Assembly (NCBI GenBank): GCA_013697645.1
Contig: JACCWL010000005.1
Location: 1-42,571 of the forward strand
DNA from: Tatlockia sp.
GTDB taxonomy: Bacteria > Pseudomonadota > Gammaproteobacteria > Legionellales > Legionellaceae
DNA length: 42,571 nucleotides
Reading direction: 5' to 3'
Below the pieces are notes generated by a model, which saw nothing but the letters and a program-made list of their open reading frames with translations, was not told where the DNA came from and searched no databases. This document shows, one piece after another, positions 9,019-18,276 of this stretch. Made by a program: the position numbers and the translations under genes. Position 1 is the first letter of the stretch. Each line of letters starts with the position of its first letter.

Positions 9019-9789
9019 TTACCTCACAATTCCTCGAGATGATTGATTCAAAGCATCAATCATAGGAATCACTTCGGCGCAATCCTTTTGCATAAGTTCC
9101 AACTCGGCAACTGCTTGCTGTACGGTTAAACCTTTGCGGAAAATAATCTTATAAGCTCGGCGTAAATGATCGATCGTCGCAGCCGAAAATCCACGACGAC
9201 GCAAACCAACCGTATTTAGACCGCATGCTGCAGTAGTATTGCCGGCAATCATCAAATAAGGTAAAACGTCTTTTACAATGTAGGTTGCACGAGAAATAAA
9301 GGCATAGGCACCTACATGGCAAAATTGATGGATAGCAGCATAGCCACCAATCGTCGCAAAGTCATGAACTGTTACATGCCCAGACAGGGCGGAATAATTT
9401 ATCATGATAATATTGGAACCAATAAGGCAGTCATGACCTATATGGGAATAAGCCATAAGATAATTACCATTACCAATGCGCGTAACCCCGCCGCCTTTAA
9501 CCGTACCTCGGCTTATCATGCAGTATTCACGAACAACGTTATTGTCCCCGATTTCTAAACGCGTGGGTTCACCTTTATAAGTGGTATCCTGGGGTTCATC
9601 ACCCACTGAGGCGAATTGGAAGATTTTATTGTTCTTTCCGATAACGGTAGGACCTTGAACCACAACGTGAGGGCCAATCCAAGTACCTTCCCCTATTTCA
9701 ACATCGGCACCAATCACGGAGCCGGCGCCTACCGATACCCCTGAAGCCAATTTTGCTGTGGGGTGGATCATCGCACGTTCATCTATCAC
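9019..9789 (-). CDS. lpxA: UDP-N-acetylglucosamine acyltransferase
   Basis: 256 aa. First step of lipid A synthesis: moves a 3-hydroxyacyl chain from ACP to UDP-GlcNAc. The left-handed beta-helix hexapeptide pattern covers the first two thirds, the catalytic His is in SHIGHDC, and the family feature [16 protein letters not shown] is present. The start is GTG at 9789 ([12 protein letters not shown], matching the usual N-terminus), sharing GTGA with the fabZ stop, so the two are translationally coupled. Legionella species carry several lpx paralogues, so this may not be the only LpxA. Confidence 0.95.
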   Translation of the reverse strand: MIDERAMIHPTAKLASGVSVGAGSVIGADVEIGEGTWIGPHVVVQGPTVIGKNNKIFQFASVGDEPQDTTYKGEPTRLEIGDNNVVREYCMISRGTVKGGGVTRIGNGNYLMAYSHIGHDCLIGSNIIMINYSALSGHVTVHDFATIGGYAAIHQFCHVGAYAFISRATYIVKDVLPYLMIAGNTTAACGLNTVGLRRRGFSAATIDHLRRAYKIIFRKGLTVQQAVAELELMQKDCAEVIPMIDALNQSSRGIVR

Positions 9790-10238
9790 TTTTCAACTTC
9801 CTTCGCTACACTCATTAAGTCTGCAGAGCAGGCAAGCTTGTCATCAACAAAGACTTCGCCATGCATCCGCCAAAAATCACGTTTCTTGTTACCAAACTTT
9901 ACCTCTAAACGCAATTGATCGCCCGGGGTAACTACATGCTTAAATCTAGCGTTATCAATACCCGCAAAATAAAACATAAATTCATGATTCTCTTTGGCAA
10001 TACGCGATAAGCTAAACAAAATACCGCTAGCCTGAGCCAAGGCTTCTAACATTAACACTCCAGGCATAATTGGACTTTTTGGAAAATGTCCAGCAAAGAA
10101 GGGTTCATTAATTGTTACATTCTTGGTTGCAATCAAATATTCAAATTCTTTATATTCCAAAACCCTATCTATAAAAAGAAACGGATAGCGGTGTGGTATT
10201 AATTCAAGAATTCTTGTTATATTTAAGGGTTCACTCAT
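9786..10238 (-). CDS. fabZ: 3-hydroxyacyl-ACP dehydratase FabZ
   Basis: 150 aa hot-dog-fold enzyme that dehydrates 3-hydroxyacyl-ACP in fatty acid elongation and competes with LpxA/LpxD for substrate. The active-site motif reads FFAGHFPKSPIMPGVLMLEA, with the catalytic His in AGHFP and Glu in the following helix. It overlaps lpxA by 4 bp. Upstream, where lpxD normally sits between skp and fabZ, only a decayed remnant is found. Confidence 0.96.
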   Translation of the reverse strand: MSEPLNITRILELIPHRYPFLFIDRVLEYKEFEYLIATKNVTINEPFFAGHFPKSPIMPGVLMLEALAQASGILFSLSRIAKENHEFMFYFAGIDNARFKHVVTPGDQLRLEVKFGNKKRDFWRMHGEVFVDDKLACSADLMSVAKEVEK

Positions 10239-10256
10239 ACCGTAGCTCTCATTAAT

Positions 10257-10525
10257 TCACAATTCGTAAATGCTCAGCCCCATAAAAGGAACGTCCATAT
10301 TGGGCACATTTTTGAGCGTATCTGCCCGCTCGTGAAAACATTAGTATCCACCTCAGCTGTTACCATTAGTCGTTATGAGCAACTGTGGCAAAGTAGAATT
10401 ATCGAAAAAGGGCAAATCGGTTTGAGTAGCACGACTTAAAGATGCAACATTCGCTTATAGGCTGTTCGGCAGTATCGTGCAAACAGCCATCCAAGACAAT
10501 GTGCCCATTCAGCGAGGGTAAACAC
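10257..10525 (-). pseudogene. lpxD: lpxD remnant (frameshifted and internally deleted)
   Basis: The gap between skp and fabZ still reads as an LpxD N-terminus spread over several frames. A GTG at 10525 opens VFTLAEWAHC, like the family's FTLAELA start. After a shift comes LDGCLHDTAEQPIS, then in a third frame (10363-10448) VASLSRATQTDLPFFDN, which matches the LpxD segment usually read as I(T/S)GIASLSRA...LSFLSNP. In-frame stops follow. The part nearest fabZ may be a remnant of the C-terminal helix (CFHERADTLKNV), which is a weaker call. Most of the hexapeptide domain is missing. LpxD adds the second acyl chain to lipid A, so a functional copy must lie elsewhere. Confidence 0.72.
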
Positions 10526-10539
10526 ACTGAACTCAAAGC

Positions 10540-11040
10540 TTAGCCAATCTGCTTCACTACACTATCAGTAATATCTAATTTATCAGAACTGAAAGGAGCT
10601 GCGTCTTTCTGCAAAACGATATCGTATTTGTCTGTTTCTGCAACTTTTGCAATGGCTTTACGAATTTTGCCGTACAGTTCTTCCATTGCTTCATTGTGGG
10701 CAGTGCTCAATTCTTGTTGATATTGCTGACCTTCTCTTTCAAAGCTTTGTTGTACCGTTACGATTTTTTTCTCAAGCTCTTTCTTTTGAGCGGCATTCAT
10801 CACAGCGCCATCTCGTTTGAATTTTTCCATATCTTGTTTTAAACCTGCTTCTATAGCGACTAATTTGTCACGACGAGGTTTAAAATCGGCTTCTAATTTT
10901 TGTTGAATTGTTTTCATTTGGCTGGAGGCTTGCATAATTTTTTGCAAATCTACTACACCAATCTTTGCGCCATCTGCAGATGCATTAAAAGCACATGCAC
11001 CTAAGACCATCGCAGTTAAAATTCCAATAACACGCTTCAT
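10540..11040 (-). CDS. skp: Periplasmic chaperone Skp/OmpH
   Basis: 166 aa with a signal peptide (MKRVIGILTAMVLGACAFNASA) followed by the family opening KIGVVDLQKIMQASSQ. The middle is a long charged coiled coil that forms the tentacles of the trimeric chaperone. It carries unfolded outer-membrane proteins across the periplasm to BamA, whose gene lies just upstream. The ribosome site AGGAG is clear before the ATG at 11040. Confidence 0.95.
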   Translation of the reverse strand: MKRVIGILTAMVLGACAFNASADGAKIGVVDLQKIMQASSQMKTIQQKLEADFKPRRDKLVAIEAGLKQDMEKFKRDGAVMNAAQKKELEKKIVTVQQSFEREGQQYQQELSTAHNEAMEELYGKIRKAIAKVAETDKYDIVLQKDAAPFSSDKLDITDSVVKQIG

Positions 11041-11195
11041 TTGTTACTCTCCTGATTAAAAAGACCCTGATACTAGCATATCCTGGTCTTGGTTGCGATA
11101 AGACAATAAGTCCTTTCTTCAAAATTTTTATGAATAATAGTTAGACAACATAAGATTTCCATTCTCATCATCGGAGCGACCTAAATCGCGCGCAA

Positions 11196-11218
11196 ATTGT
11201 TCTTAATTAAAGAACAAT
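11196..11218 (-). terminator. Hairpin after bamA
   Basis: Arms ATTGTTCTT and AAGAACAAT with a 5-base loop lie 15 bases after the bamA stop. On the minus strand it is followed only by TTTG, so it is a weak terminator or attenuator between bamA and skp. Confidence 0.45.
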
Positions 11219-11232
11219 CTCTAAATTCCCCT

Positions 11233-13548
11233 TTAAAATCCAGAAGATAAGCTAAACTGGAATATTTCTTGATTGTCAAAGGGCTGCTTATTCATCGGCT
11301 TGGCAACACTAAATGCCAATGGACCAAAGGGTGAGCGCCACTCTAAAGACAGACCAATTGAATATCGCAAGGGACCGGCATCAGAACCACTAAAGGCTGC
11401 CGGAACATTACGTGAGTAAACATTACCTATATCGGTGAAAATCGTAGTCCTTATTGTATCTCGGCTTAATGGATAAGGAAGAATAAGCCCAGCATTCGCA
11501 TTTAATAAAAGATTTCCGCCAAGCGCATTAAAATTGTTATCTCTTGGGCCTAGAGAATAACTATTATATCCTCGTACTTGACCAGGATAGACAATACCGC
11601 CTGCATAATAGTTTTCAAAAAAGGGTAGGCCACTGTCATTGAATGAGCTTCCATAACCCACATTGCCTAAAGCAGAAAATATAAATCCTTTAAGCAAGGG
11701 TTGATAAAAACGAGACATGTAAGAAGCTTTGTAATAGGACAAGGAGTTCGATGAAGCTGGCAAAGCAACCATAACTCCGGCCTGTTGATTCCAACCTCTA
11801 GTCGGATAAGGCATTTGGTCATAAGTATTACGCGCCCATCCTGCACTTAATCGAATTTCATGGAAATCACTTCCTTTCGCATTTACAAAGTTGATAATGG
11901 GCTGTACAACACCCGCTGATTTAATTCGCAAATCTTGATAACCATAACCAAGCTGTAAACTACTATACTCACTAAGCAGGACGTTATAGCTCACATCTCC
12001 ACCAAACCGGTCGGCTGAGTAAACGCTGATTTCTTTTAAGTGTTTAGGATCAATCGTGTGGTAATAAAGTTTAAGCCCACGGCCAACACCAGTTTTAGTG
12101 TAAAAAGGATTATAGTAATCAAACGAGTAATCCCTTCCCCAATAACTTGCATTAAAGGCTAAGCCAACTGAGCGGCCGGTTCCCATAAAGTTATGTTGGT
12201 TAAAAGATGCATTAAATTGTGGTCCATTAGTTCCATATCCTGCGGATGCACTTGCTTCTGCAGACGGTGCTTCATCTACTTCCACATCCAAATCCACCTG
12301 GTTATTTGCACCAGGAACGGGGGTTGTTTTTACATTAACATTTTTTAAATAACCCAAATTACGCATTTGTCGTTCAGATTCTTTGATATTATGCAGCGAT
12401 AACAAGGATCCTTCATTTTGGCGAATAACATTTCGCAAAACATAATCTGCAGTTTTGGTATTGCCATGAAAATTAATGCGTCGCACATAAACATGGCGTC
12501 CTGGTTCCACTGCAAAGGTAATAAAAACAGTTTTATTAAGTTCATCAATTCGCGGTTCAGCATTGATTGCTGGAAAACCATAACCAATATCGCCAAGAGC
12601 CAAACCAATCGCTGAAATACTTTCAGTTACTTTTTTCCTTGAAAAAACTTCGCCCTTCTTAACCTGAATCAAGCCGTCTATTTTTGATTTAGGCAGTATT
12701 GTCTTTCCTGCAATGGCATAATCCGAAAAGCGGTATTGAGGACCTTCTTCAAGATGAATATTGACAAAAACTTCTTTTTTATCCGGTGCTAAAAGAACCT
12801 GGGAGGAAATGATCCTGAATTTCAAATAGCCACGGTCTAGATAAAAAGAACGTAGGGATTCTAATGAAGCATCCATAGCCGCTTTAGAATACTGATCTTT
12901 TTTGGTGAAATAAGTGAAAATACTTGCGTTTGCTAGTGAAAGCTGCGGCATTAATTCCGAGCTAGAAAAATCATGATTGCCTATAAATTTTATTTCTTTA
13001 ATGCGTGATACACGACCTTCAGAAACAGTCGCACTAATTGCAACGCGGTTTTCGGTCAGAGCCGTTACGTGTGTTTCAATACGGGCATTGTATTTTCCGC
13101 CAGTATTATAAGATTGCTTCAACTCTTTTTCTAAACGTTCAAGTGAGGAACGCTGGAAAACTCGCCCTTTAACCAACCCGAGCTGCTTAAGCAATTCTTT
13201 CATCTTGTCAGCAGGGATTTCCTTATTGCCAACCACTGTTACTGAACCGATTGTAGCTCGCTCAATCACGTTTACAATTAAAGTATTGCCTTTCCTTTCA
13301 AGCTCTACAGATTGGAAAAATCCAGTATCATATAAAGCTCTAATGATTTGCGCTGTAGACGCAGGTCCTATATCTTCTCCCACCTGGACAGGTAGGTAGT
13401 TTAGAACAGTACCCGTGCTTATCCGCTGTAAACCGGTAATTTTAATGTCACGGACTATGAACCCATCTGCTGCAACTACCTGGATTGACCAAGCAAGCAG
13501 TGTTGAACAGCAAATACCCAAAAGAAATTTTCTACTGACTTTTTTCAT
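11233..13548 (-). CDS. bamA: Outer membrane protein assembly factor BamA
   Basis: Start taken at the ATG at 13548, giving 771 aa with a signal peptide (KFLLGICCSTLLAWSIQVVA); an upstream in-frame ATG at 13569 would put seven residues before MKK and has no ribosome site. Five POTRA domains span roughly residues 25-420 and are followed by the 16-strand barrel, including the conserved FSASYGTNGP-like start (here SASAGYGTNG) and the VRGY element of loop 6 (GQVRGYNSYSLGPRD). It ends in Phe (FQFSLSSGF), the usual beta-signal. It inserts outer-membrane proteins. The order rseP-bamA-skp is the widely conserved one. Confidence 0.96.
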   Translation of the reverse strand: MKKVSRKFLLGICCSTLLAWSIQVVAADGFIVRDIKITGLQRISTGTVLNYLPVQVGEDIGPASTAQIIRALYDTGFFQSVELERKGNTLIVNVIERATIGSVTVVGNKEIPADKMKELLKQLGLVKGRVFQRSSLERLEKELKQSYNTGGKYNARIETHVTALTENRVAISATVSEGRVSRIKEIKFIGNHDFSSSELMPQLSLANASIFTYFTKKDQYSKAAMDASLESLRSFYLDRGYLKFRIISSQVLLAPDKKEVFVNIHLEEGPQYRFSDYAIAGKTILPKSKIDGLIQVKKGEVFSRKKVTESISAIGLALGDIGYGFPAINAEPRIDELNKTVFITFAVEPGRHVYVRRINFHGNTKTADYVLRNVIRQNEGSLLSLHNIKESERQMRNLGYLKNVNVKTTPVPGANNQVDLDVEVDEAPSAEASASAGYGTNGPQFNASFNQHNFMGTGRSVGLAFNASYWGRDYSFDYYNPFYTKTGVGRGLKLYYHTIDPKHLKEISVYSADRFGGDVSYNVLLSEYSSLQLGYGYQDLRIKSAGVVQPIINFVNAKGSDFHEIRLSAGWARNTYDQMPYPTRGWNQQAGVMVALPASSNSLSYYKASYMSRFYQPLLKGFIFSALGNVGYGSSFNDSGLPFFENYYAGGIVYPGQVRGYNSYSLGPRDNNFNALGGNLLLNANAGLILPYPLSRDTIRTTIFTDIGNVYSRNVPAAFSGSDAGPLRYSIGLSLEWRSPFGPLAFSVAKPMNKQPFDNQEIFQFSLSSGF

Positions 13549-13678
13549 TATTATTTTAGCCCAGCACATCAGGAATCATGGCTCGAAAGCTCCTAGGTCA
13601 AACCCTATCAGCTACGAGAATTAAATTGCATCCTTTTATAGGAACTGACAATCCATGTCAAGAATTTGAATAAATTTT

Positions 13679-15031
13679 TCAATTTGCTAATCGCGATATA
13701 TCATTATTTAAAGCTAACAACATTAATCCCATTAAAAATACCAATCCTAGGTAGATTCCAATCGATTTTACACTATCGGGAATTGAGCGTCGGAAAATAA
13801 ATTCGAGCGCGCAATAGAGTAAATGTCCACCATCTAGCATAGGAATTGGTAATAAATTCAATACTCCCAAACTTATGCTAACTAAAGCCAAAAAAGACAA
13901 ATAATAAGTAAAACCCGATCGCCCAGATTCACCCGCACCTTGGGCAATTCCAACCGGCCCACTAATACTTTGTATGGCTAATTTACCAGTAGCAAAACGG
14001 CCAATTAAAGAAAAGGTGGCCGACGTTAATTCCAGTGTTTGTTTAAAAGCTGTTCCAATAGCTTGCAATGGTCCTTGACGATCCATACGTAGCCATTGTT
14101 TAGGCCAAGTAACATTTTGCGAACGCAGTCCGAGGAAGCCAGTCTTCTTCCCCTTATCACTCTTAGAGCCAATCTGCAAAACAACCGTATTAGTTTGACC
14201 CTGTCTGCTAAAAACCAGCCCTAGCTGATCTCCGGGATGAATTTTTACGTAATCTACTAAATCTAGCCAGTCATCTAAGGGCTTGCCATTCACTTGCTTA
14301 ATAATATCGCCCGGCTTAAGTCCGGCTGCTTCAGCAGAGGAATTAGCAACTACCTCACCAATCACAGGCGGAATTTTTGGTATAAATGGCACTATACCCA
14401 AACTACCTAAGGGATCTGGTTTTTTTGAATCCATCTTCCAATTAGCAAGAGGCAAAGTTAAATCTTTTTGCTGATGGTTGTCTAGTGATTTTACTGAAAT
14501 AGAGACATCTTCTGTTGATCCTAACAAAGGCATCAATGCGAATTGGAAATCACGCCAGCTCGTTATTTTTTTACCATTTAAAGCCAGAATTTCTTCTTTG
14601 GGTTGCAAACCAGCTAAGGCAGCAATAGAACCTGGTGTAACATTATCAATCATCGGCGCTAAAGAACGTATACCGATAACCAGCACTAGCCACAAAGCTA
14701 GAAAAGAAAAGAGAAAATTAAAAATGGGACCCGCAGAAATAATAGCAACTCGTGACAATAGTGGTTTGTTGTTAAAGGCGCGATGACGCTCATTTGCAGG
14801 AACTTCTCCCTCAGATTCATCGAGCATTTTTACATAACCACCTAGTGGAAAAAGAGACCAGACATACTCTGTTCCTTGCTTATCATGCCAACGTGCCAAA
14901 ACCTTGCCAAAACCAAAAGAAAAGCGAAGGACTTTGACCCCGCATAGACGAGCAACAATAAAATGTCCGTATTCATGCACCGTAATTAACAACAATAGCG
15001 CTAGTAAAAAATAAAATAAGGTTGAAACCAT
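13679..15031 (-). CDS. rseP: Site-2 protease RseP
   Basis: 450 aa from the ATG at 15031, equal in length to E. coli RseP; a longer frame to 15067 runs into cdsA. An inner-membrane zinc protease that cleaves anti-sigma factors such as RseA and remnant signal peptides. HEYGH is at residues 19-23 in the first membrane segment, two PDZ domains lie in the middle, and the third ligand motif MLDGGH is near residue 400. It starts two bases after the cdsA stop. The dxr gene often found between cdsA and rseP is absent, which fits mevalonate-pathway use reported for Legionella and Coxiella. Confidence 0.95.
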   Translation of the reverse strand: MVSTLFYFLLALLLLITVHEYGHFIVARLCGVKVLRFSFGFGKVLARWHDKQGTEYVWSLFPLGGYVKMLDESEGEVPANERHRAFNNKPLLSRVAIISAGPIFNFLFSFLALWLVLVIGIRSLAPMIDNVTPGSIAALAGLQPKEEILALNGKKITSWRDFQFALMPLLGSTEDVSISVKSLDNHQQKDLTLPLANWKMDSKKPDPLGSLGIVPFIPKIPPVIGEVVANSSAEAAGLKPGDIIKQVNGKPLDDWLDLVDYVKIHPGDQLGLVFSRQGQTNTVVLQIGSKSDKGKKTGFLGLRSQNVTWPKQWLRMDRQGPLQAIGTAFKQTLELTSATFSLIGRFATGKLAIQSISGPVGIAQGAGESGRSGFTYYLSFLALVSISLGVLNLLPIPMLDGGHLLYCALEFIFRRSIPDSVKSIGIYLGLVFLMGLMLLALNNDISRLAN

Positions 15032-15033
15032 AT

Positions 15034-15831
15034 TTATAATCCCGGAGGCAGAAAAACTAGCCCACAATAGAATAAAGGTAAGGCAGCAATTAGACTATCT
15101 AAACGATCTAAAGCGCCGCCGTGTCCTGGCAAGAGATTTCCCGTATCTTTTAGCTTAGACCTTCTTTTGAGCATGGAAATAAATAAGTCGCCGAATACAG
15201 AAATAAGGGTGGTGAATATGGCAATCAAAAACCACCTAAATGCATAAGACGGCTGAAAAAAGAAATAACCCACTAAGGCAACTAGCATTGAAAGAATAAA
15301 GCCCCCACTCGCTCCTTCAACCGTTTTTCCAGGACTAACAAGGGGAATCAATTTATGTCGTCCCCATTGCTTGCCTAATAAATAAGCGCCAATATCTGTC
15401 GCCCAAACAAGGAACAGAAGATAAACGATCAAATCCTTGCCTTGGTCATGATGATAAACTTTAAGCATAGATTGCGCAAACAAAGGTAAGGTTAACAAAC
15501 CTGCGAGAAAAACAATCCAAGGATAACCCCAAATTCGCTGCGATTTGGGAAAATTAAGTATAGCAAGAGCAATTAGACCCCAAAGTACCATCCCAGCTAA
15601 CAACCAATAATTATAATAAAAATAATTAAGATAAGTCATTGCCAAAACAGCAACTATAAAAACAACTTTGAGCCAGAGGAATTTCACAGGAACTAGGGGC
15701 AACCATTCAAAGGCACAAGCAAGCAATAACCCTAAAACCAAAGCAGTAAAAATCCCGCCATAAGAAAAATAAATGGCAAATATAACAAGGGGGATCAGCA
15801 CTAGGGAAGTCAATAATCGTTGTCTAAACAT
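15034..15831 (-). CDS. cdsA: Phosphatidate cytidylyltransferase (CDP-DAG synthase)
   Basis: 265 aa multi-pass inner-membrane protein that makes CDP-diacylglycerol from phosphatidate and CTP, the precursor used by PssA (also in this window). At least six hydrophobic segments are visible. The family signature near the C-terminus reads SMLKRRSKLKDTGNLLPGHG, followed by the conserved acidic LDRLDSL. The ATG at 15831 follows the uppS stop by one base, so the genes are co-transcribed. Confidence 0.95.
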   Translation of the reverse strand: MFRQRLLTSLVLIPLVIFAIYFSYGGIFTALVLGLLLACAFEWLPLVPVKFLWLKVVFIVAVLAMTYLNYFYYNYWLLAGMVLWGLIALAILNFPKSQRIWGYPWIVFLAGLLTLPLFAQSMLKVYHHDQGKDLIVYLLFLVWATDIGAYLLGKQWGRHKLIPLVSPGKTVEGASGGFILSMLVALVGYFFFQPSYAFRWFLIAIFTTLISVFGDLFISMLKRRSKLKDTGNLLPGHGGALDRLDSLIAALPLFYCGLVFLPPGL

Positions 15832-15832
15832 G

Positions 15833-16555
15833 TTAAGCCTCGTTCAATTGCTGGGAAGTCTTACCATAACGTCGCTCCCTTCTGCTAAAACTAGCCAGTG
15901 CTTTTTCAAACTCTTCGGCACTAAAATCTGGCCAATGCACATCAGCAAAATACAACTCTGTGTAAGCAAGTTGCCATAAGAAAAAATTAGAGATCCGCTT
16001 TTCACCGCCAGTCCGTATAAATAGATCAGGATCAGGCAAATCAAAGGTACTTAATGACTGCGACAATAGTGACTCATCAATAGCATCCACACTTAGCCCA
16101 GCATCTACTTTTTTTGCGATTTTTTTTACAGCCTGGACTAGATCCCATTTACCACCATAATTAACCACGATATTCAAAATCAGTTGCTTGTTATTTTTTG
16201 TAAGTTCTTCGGCAAGTTGCATCTGCTCTTGTAAAGCTTGGGATAGACCGCTCATATCGCCAGTAAAGCGCAGACTTATGCCATGATGATGCAAACCCTG
16301 AACTTCTCTTTCCAAGGCTTCAACAAAAAGTTGCATTAAAAAGGCGACTTCATTTTCAGGTCTTGACCAGTTTTCACTACTAAAAGCGAAAAGAGAGAGT
16401 ATTGGAATCTGATGTTGCAAACAGCAACGTATAGTGCTCTTCACCGCATCAGCTCCAGCACGATGCCCTTTAATGCGTAATAATCCCCGGCTCTGTGCCC
16501 AACGCCCATTCCCATCCATTACAATGGCAATGTGTTGAGGTAATAGTTCATTCAA
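15833..16555 (-). CDS. uppS: Undecaprenyl diphosphate synthase
   Basis: 240 aa. Extends farnesyl diphosphate with cis isoprene units to make the undecaprenyl carrier for peptidoglycan and O-antigen. The catalytic Asp is in VMDGNGRWA near the N-terminus; FSSENWSRP and [19 protein letters not shown] are also intact. The start is a TTG at 16555, nine bases after AGGG; the only nearby ATG is out of frame. First gene of the minus-strand envelope operon, divergent from gpmI. Confidence 0.95.
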   Translation of the reverse strand: MNELLPQHIAIVMDGNGRWAQSRGLLRIKGHRAGADAVKSTIRCCLQHQIPILSLFAFSSENWSRPENEVAFLMQLFVEALEREVQGLHHHGISLRFTGDMSGLSQALQEQMQLAEELTKNNKQLILNIVVNYGGKWDLVQAVKKIAKKVDAGLSVDAIDESLLSQSLSTFDLPDPDLFIRTGGEKRISNFFLWQLAYTELYFADVHWPDFSAEEFEKALASFSRRERRYGKTSQQLNEA

Positions 16556-16728
16556 CCCAGTTCACCCTACAACCTAAAATGGCGAATAGTCTAACTGCTT
16601 TGAGGCAAAATATTAAGTACTAGATTCGTATCTTTAATCTTTATTCAAACAATCAGCTTTTTTCAATCGACATTTCGCTAAAATAGAGATCTTGAGTATA
16701 TAATCTATTTTTTTTATTGAGAGTTGGG

Positions 16729-18276
16729 ATGCACATCAATTTGCCGCTAGTCTTAGTGATCCTTGATGGTTGGGGTTATAGCACTGAGTCTAAATATAAT
16801 GCAATCGCTACAGCCAATACTCCGCAGTGGGATGAATGGTGGCAAACGCGGCCTCATATTTTACTTGAAGCCTCAGGAGAGCAGGTAGGTTTGCCAGAGG
16901 AACAAATGGGAAATTCTGAAGTTGGCCATATGCACATTGGAGCAGGCCGTACTATCAATCAAGATTTCACGCGAATTAATCAGGCTATTGTAAATGGAGA
17001 GTTTGCTAAAAATCCCGTATTAATCAAGCTAATTGAAGACTCAAAAACTGAAGGCAAAACTCTACATATCATGGGCTTACTTTCTCCAGGTGGAGTGCAT
17101 AGTCACGAAAATCATTTATTCGCATTCTTAGCCCTTTGCGCTGAACATCAATTCAATCAAGTCTCCTTACATCTGTTTCTCGATGGTCGTGATACTCCAC
17201 CGCAACAAGTTCTAGAAAGTATAGAAAGGTTAAATAAGCAACTTAAGGACTATCCTGTCGCCAAAATTAGGTCAATTTGTGGTCGCTATTTTGCCATGGA
17301 TCGCGATAACCGTTGGGAACGTATATCACCTGTCTATCATTTATTAACCGAAGCAAAAAGTAGTTACCATTTCAAAACTGCCGAGGAAGCCATCACATTT
17401 TTTTATGCAGAAAAGAAATTTGATGAATTTATCCCTCCTACTTTAATAGGTGACGCCAAGGCAATCGAAGACGGCGACTCTCTGTTCTTTTTTAATTTTC
17501 GAGCCGATCGATCGCGTCAACTAAGCCAAGCCTTTCTTGATGAATCATTTGAAGCCTTTATCCGTGGTAGATGCCCAAAATTAACACATTTTGTCTCTAT
17601 GACTTTTTATTCCAAAAATATAGCGAGCGAATGTGTCTTTCCGCCATTATTAATGCGCAACACTCTGGGAGAAATTGTCTCTGCCAAAGGCTTAAGTCAA
17701 TTACGCATTGCTGAAACTGAGAAATACGCCCACGTCACTTATTTTTTTAATGGCGGAACAGAGCAAGTTTTTCCTAATGAAGACAGGATTCTCATTCCTT
17801 CACCTTCGATACCTACCTATGATCTACAACCAGAAATGAGCGCCCTGGAATTAACTGAAGCACTTGTAGAAGCGATTCAAAGTAGGGCTTATGATCTAAT
17901 AATTTGTAACTATGCTAATGCAGATATGGTGGGTCATAGCGGTGACTTCAATGCAACAGTTGAAGCTATCGAATGTTTAGACCAATGCATGAAGACTCTA
18001 TGGAAGGCACTTGAAAGCATCGGTGGAGCTTTATTGATTACGGCTGATCATGGCAATGCAGAATCAATGTATGACGAAACGACCAAGCAAGCCCATACAG
18101 CACACACCTGTAGGCCAGTGCCACTGCTTTTTGTGGGTGGCGATTGGCAGTTTAATTGTAAAAATGGAAGTTTAATTGATATTGCCCCTACTATCCTTGC
18201 TTTACTAGACATTAAAAAACCTGCGGAAATGACTGGCAATGCATTATTGGCTGAAACTCATGATCTTACAAATTAG
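16729..18276 (+). CDS. gpmI: 2,3-bisphosphoglycerate-independent phosphoglycerate mutase
   Basis: 515 aa from the ATG at 16729 (GAGAG six bases upstream); a TTG four codons earlier is less likely. Interconverts 3- and 2-phosphoglycerate using two Mn ions. The catalytic Ser is in MGNSEVGHMHIGAGR, and the metal ligands are in GHSGDFNA and TADHGNAESM. Its 3' end overlaps the EnvC-like gene, a pairing (gpmI-envC-ctpA) seen in many gammaproteobacteria. A TATAAT at 16699-16704 could serve as its -10, but I see no good -35. Confidence 0.96.
   Translation: MHINLPLVLVILDGWGYSTESKYNAIATANTPQWDEWWQTRPHILLEASGEQVGLPEEQMGNSEVGHMHIGAGRTINQDFTRINQAIVNGEFAKNPVLIKLIEDSKTEGKTLHIMGLLSPGGVHSHENHLFAFLALCAEHQFNQVSLHLFLDGRDTPPQQVLESIERLNKQLKDYPVAKIRSICGRYFAMDRDNRWERISPVYHLLTEAKSSYHFKTAEEAITFFYAEKKFDEFIPPTLIGDAKAIEDGDSLFFFNFRADRSRQLSQAFLDESFEAFIRGRCPKLTHFVSMTFYSKNIASECVFPPLLMRNTLGEIVSAKGLSQLRIAETEKYAHVTYFFNGGTEQVFPNEDRILIPSPSIPTYDLQPEMSALELTEALVEAIQSRAYDLIICNYANADMVGHSGDFNATVEAIECLDQCMKTLWKALESIGGALLITADHGNAESMYDETTKQAHTAHTCRPVPLLFVGGDWQFNCKNGSLIDIAPTILALLDIKKPAEMTGNALLAETHDLTN

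Noticed and set aside
16699-16704. TATAAT as the gpmI promoter
   Set aside because: No acceptable -35 at 16-18 bases, so mentioned only in the gpmI entry.
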